Shown here: positions 5,620 to 7,382 of the stretch, piece after piece
Layout: each line of letters begins with the position of its first letter
How positions within the stretch are numbered: position 1 is the first letter of the stretch
Assembly (NCBI GenBank): GCA_039799445.1
Contig: JBDLSO010000035.1
Location: 1-7,382, forward strand
DNA length: 7,382 bases
Origin: JBDLSO01 sp039799445
GTDB lineage: Bacteria; Patescibacteriota; Minisyncoccia; Phycocordibacterales; UBA5272
Direction: 5' to 3'
Made by a program: the position numbers and the translations under genes
Notes under the pieces: model-generated
Seen by the model: only the letters and a program-made list of their open reading frames with translations
Databases searched by the model: none
Told to the model about the DNA's origin: nothing

Positions 5620-5778
5620 ATGGCAGTAAAAAAAATGGTAAAAAAAGTTGCTAAAAAAGTAGCACCTAAAAAGGTTGTGAAAAAAGTAGCAAAGAAAGTT
5701 GCTAAAAAAGTAGCACCTAAAAAGGTTGTGAAAAAAGTAGCAAAGAAAGTTGCTAAAAAAGTAGCAAAACGTAAATAA
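5620..5778 (+). CDS. Histone H1-like lysine-rich small protein
   Basis: This 52-residue protein is made almost only of Lys, Val and Ala with two Pro, ending KRK. About half the residues are Lys, arranged as KKVA and KKVV steps with APKK turns, like the C-terminal tail of histone H1 and the bacterial Hc1/Hc2/AlgP-type tails. It should bind DNA through charge and help compact the nucleoid; there is no folded domain. It contains two exact 17-residue repeats (10-26, 27-43). The start is the first ATG of the frame, and a second Met at residue 6 is possible. A strong terminator follows 10 nt after the stop. The gene has no Shine-Dalgarno. Low complexity means a chance reading frame must be considered, but the clean start, stop, terminator and protein pattern argue for a gene. 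The nearby SET methyltransferase could modify its lysines (inference). Confidence 0.82.
   Translation: MAVKKMVKKVAKKVAPKKVVKKVAKKVAKKVAPKKVVKKVAKKVAKKVAKRK
5644..5766 (+). repeat. 51-nt in-frame tandem repeat, about 2.4 copies
   Basis: The unit spans 5647-5697 and repeats without a single base change at 5698-5748, followed by 18 matching bases to 5766 and preceded by 3 at 5644-5646. The period is 17 codons, so copy gain or loss keeps the frame. Identity at synonymous sites (for example GTT then GTG for adjacent Val, and AAG at the same Lys) points to a recent duplication or ongoing slippage, not only selection on the protein. Confidence 0.95.
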
Positions 5779-5788
5779 TATAACGTCT

Positions 5789-5824
5789 ACAAAACCCGCG
5801 AGCAATCGCGGGTTTTGTTGTTTT
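5789..5824 (+). terminator. Intrinsic terminator of the H1-like gene
   Basis: A 12-bp perfect stem (5789-5800 with 5807-5818) encloses the loop AGCAAT. The core is CCCGCG/CGCGGG, and the 3' arm runs into TTTTGTTGTTTT. It separates the H1-like gene from secA, so secA needs its own promoter. Confidence 0.92.
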
Positions 5825-5825
5825 A

Positions 5826-5834
5826 TGTTATTAT
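5826..5834 (+). promoter_or_regulatory. Candidate extended -10 promoter of secA (leaderless)
   Basis: TG-T-TATTAT reads as an extended -10 element (TGn plus a hexamer with 5 of 6 matches to TATAAT). Exactly 6 nt (ATAGTT) separate it from the secA ATG, so the first transcribed base would fall at or beside the A of the start codon. There is no Shine-Dalgarno. The upstream terminator requires a promoter in this 16-nt gap or overlapping the terminator. Confidence 0.5.
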
Positions 5835-5840
5835 ATAGTT

Positions 5841-7382
5841 ATGAAATTATTGAAATCAATGTTCAAAAATGAACATCAAAAAACCGTTGCAAAATTACAA
5901 AGCAAAGTAGCAGAAATCAACGCTTTGGAAAATGAAGTACAAAAGCTTTCTCAAGAAGAGATGAAAGCAAAAACACTTGATTTCAAAGCTCGAATTGCAA
6001 ATGGAGAAAATATCGACATGCTTTTACCGGAAGCTTTTGCTCTAGTACGAGAAGCAGCCAGACGAGTACGTGGCGAGCGTCATCACGATGTACAACTTAT
6101 CGGAGGAATGATATTACATAAAGGTGGTATCGCAGAAATGCGAACAGGAGAAGGCAAGACCCTTGTAGCAACACTACCTGCATATTTGAATGCACTCACA
6201 GGACGCGGCGTACATATCGTCACAGTCAACGACTATCTCTCGCGTCGTGATGGTGTGTGGATGGGTGAAATATATAATTATCTAGGCCTCAGTGTGAGTG
6301 TGATCAATCACCAAGCATCATATCTCTATGACGAAACACATACCACAAAAACAGATGATGCTGAGCGTGACGCTGAGGGTGGTCATCATATAGTACACGA
6401 GTATCTTCGTGCATGTACTCGCAAAGAAGCATATGCAGCAGATATTACATATGGAACGAACAATGAATTTGGTTTTGATTATTTACGCGACAATATTGGA
6501 TACAGTGTTGATCAAGTAGTACAACGACCATTTTACTTTGCTATTGTCGACGAAGTTGACTCAATACTTATCGACGAAGCGCGTACACCACTTATCATGA
6601 GTACTGCAGCAGGACAAACCGCTGACTTGTACGTCACATGTGCGAAGGCAGCTGAAAGTCTCAACGAAGGTGCACATTACACCATAGATGAAAAAAGAAA
6701 AGCTGTACAACTCACAGACGAAGGTATTACACTTGCAGAACAATTACTCGGTATCACAGACATGTATACAGAAGCAGGTATACGATTCGTACACCACATA
6801 GAAACAGCTGTCAGAGCCAAAGCGCTTTTCCTGAAAGATAGAGAATATGTTATTAATGACGGCGAAGTGATCATCGTAGATGAGTTCACTGGACGTATGC
6901 AACCAGGACGTCGTTGGAGTGATGGGCTACATCAAGCAGTCGAAGCAAAAGAACATGTCAAAATACAAGAAGAATCTCGCACACTTGCCTCTATCACATT
7001 TCAAAACTATTTTAGATTTTATGAAAAGTTATCAGGCATGACAGGTACTGCCGAGACATCAGCCGAAGAATTCCTCAAAGTATACAACTTGCCTGTCACT
7101 ATGGTACCAACACACAATCCGATTCGTCGTATTGACCACAACGATTTAATTTTCCAAACCGAACTCGGAAAGTGGAAAGCAACCGCAAAGAAAGTAAAAG
7201 AGTTGCAACAAAAAGGACAACCAGTACTTATCGGTACTGTATCTATCGAGCGCAATGAATTACTTTCTGATTTCCTCAAAGCAGAAGGAGTCAAGCATGA
7301 AGTACTCAATGCAAAGAATCATGAACGCGAAGGAGATATAATCGCACAAGCTGGACGAAAGGGTAGTGTGGTGATAGCGACC
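5841..7382 (+). CDS. secA: Preprotein translocase ATPase SecA, N-terminal part (runs off the window)
   Basis: The first 514 codons are open to the window edge; a full SecA would need several hundred more. SecA is the ATP motor that pushes unfolded preproteins through SecYEG at the inner face of the membrane. Seen in order are EAARRVRGERHHDVQLIGG (71-89), Walker A MRTGEGKT (100-107), TVNDYLSRRD (128-137), TYGTNNEFGFDYLRDN (203-218), and Walker B with VDEVDSILIDEARTPLI (236-252). After these come the preprotein cross-linking region, IIVDEFTGRMQPGRRWSDGL (344-363), SGMTGTAETSAEEF (398-411), and the start of NBD2 with PVLIGTVSIE (461-470). About 30 extra residues, compared with E. coli SecA, lie between roughly 157 and 192 in NBD1 before RKEAYAADITYG. 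The start is the first ATG after the H1 terminator, giving the expected N-terminal helix. Confidence 0.97.
   Translation, partial: MKLLKSMFKNEHQKTVAKLQSKVAEINALENEVQKLSQEEMKAKTLDFKARIANGENIDMLLPEAFALVREAARRVRGERHHDVQLIGGMILHKGGIAEMRTGEGKTLVATLPAYLNALTGRGVHIVTVNDYLSRRDGVWMGEIYNYLGLSVSVINHQASYLYDETHTTKTDDAERDAEGGHHIVHEYLRACTRKEAYAADITYGTNNEFGFDYLRDNIGYSVDQVVQRPFYFAIVDEVDSILIDEARTPLIMSTAAGQTADLYVTCAKAAESLNEGAHYTIDEKRKAVQLTDEGITLAEQLLGITDMYTEAGIRFVHHIETAVRAKALFLKDREYVINDGEVIIVDEFTGRMQPGRRWSDGLHQAVEAKEHVKIQEESRTLASITFQNYFRFYEKLSGMTGTAETSAEEFLKVYNLPVTMVPTHNPIRRIDHNDLIFQTELGKWKATAKKVKELQQKGQPVLIGTVSIERNELLSDFLKAEGVKHEVLNAKNHEREGDIIAQAGRKGSVVIAT

Noticed and set aside
5558..5629. 23-codon plus-strand frame overlapping the start of the H1-like gene
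   Set aside because: Short, with no start signal or recognisable peptide; an upstream coupling peptide cannot be excluded but nothing supports it.
5644..5766. Possible CRISPR-like array because of regular repeats
   Set aside because: The units are directly adjacent with no spacers and keep a 17-codon reading frame, so this is a coding tandem repeat.
5506..5805. 99-residue open frame on the minus strand, rich in Phe, Tyr and Cys
   Set aside because: It is the antisense of the Lys-codon repeat (AAA read as TTT) and of the terminator; the plus-strand H1-like gene explains the open frame.

Overview
The window looks like AT-rich bacterial chromosome from a Patescibacteria/CPR-type organism (Parcubacteria-like is my best guess). 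This is inferred from several traits together. The gene packing is very tight and start codons lack Shine-Dalgarno sequences. The valyl-tRNA synthetase has no C-terminal arm. SecA carries an insertion that I recall from CPR homologues. A SET-domain protein lies near a tiny lysine-rich histone-H1-like protein. UGA is used as a real stop (end of the PrsW gene, overlapping the next ATG), so the UGA=Gly code of Gracilibacteria/SR1 does not apply. No taxonomic search could be run.

Layout: (1) 45-120, tRNA-Phe(GAA) on +, followed by a bidirectional hairpin terminator. (2) 152-4064, a four-gene operon on the minus strand, read as valS, PrsW-family membrane protease, Hsp20 chaperone, type IV pilin-like protein. 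The junctions are a 13-nt overlap, a 4-nt ATGA overlap and a 3-nt gap, so co-transcription and translational coupling are likely. (3) 4065-4150, a short divergent promoter region. (4) 4151-4633, a SET-domain/post-SET lysine methyltransferase on +. (5) 4627-5414, a REP-associated tyrosine transposase (RAYT) gene on the minus strand. It is bracketed by palindromes sharing a 16-nt core, one copy downstream and an inverted pair upstream, so it resembles a self-contained RAYT/REP unit. (6) 5415-5619, a gene-free AT-rich stretch with one consensus DnaA box. (7) 5620-5778, a 52-residue histone-H1-like protein on + built from a 51-nt tandem repeat, with a strong terminator. (8) 5841 to the window end, the first 514 codons of secA on +.

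Working ideas: if the RAYT unit is an insertion, the SET methyltransferase and the lysine-rich DNA-binding protein were once direct neighbours and may be an enzyme-substrate pair acting on the nucleoid. The minus-strand operon joins a housekeeping synthetase to envelope and protein-quality genes. Several starts (secA, the RAYT gene, less clearly valS) have a -10-like hexamer ending exactly 6 nt before the ATG, which suggests leaderless mRNAs.
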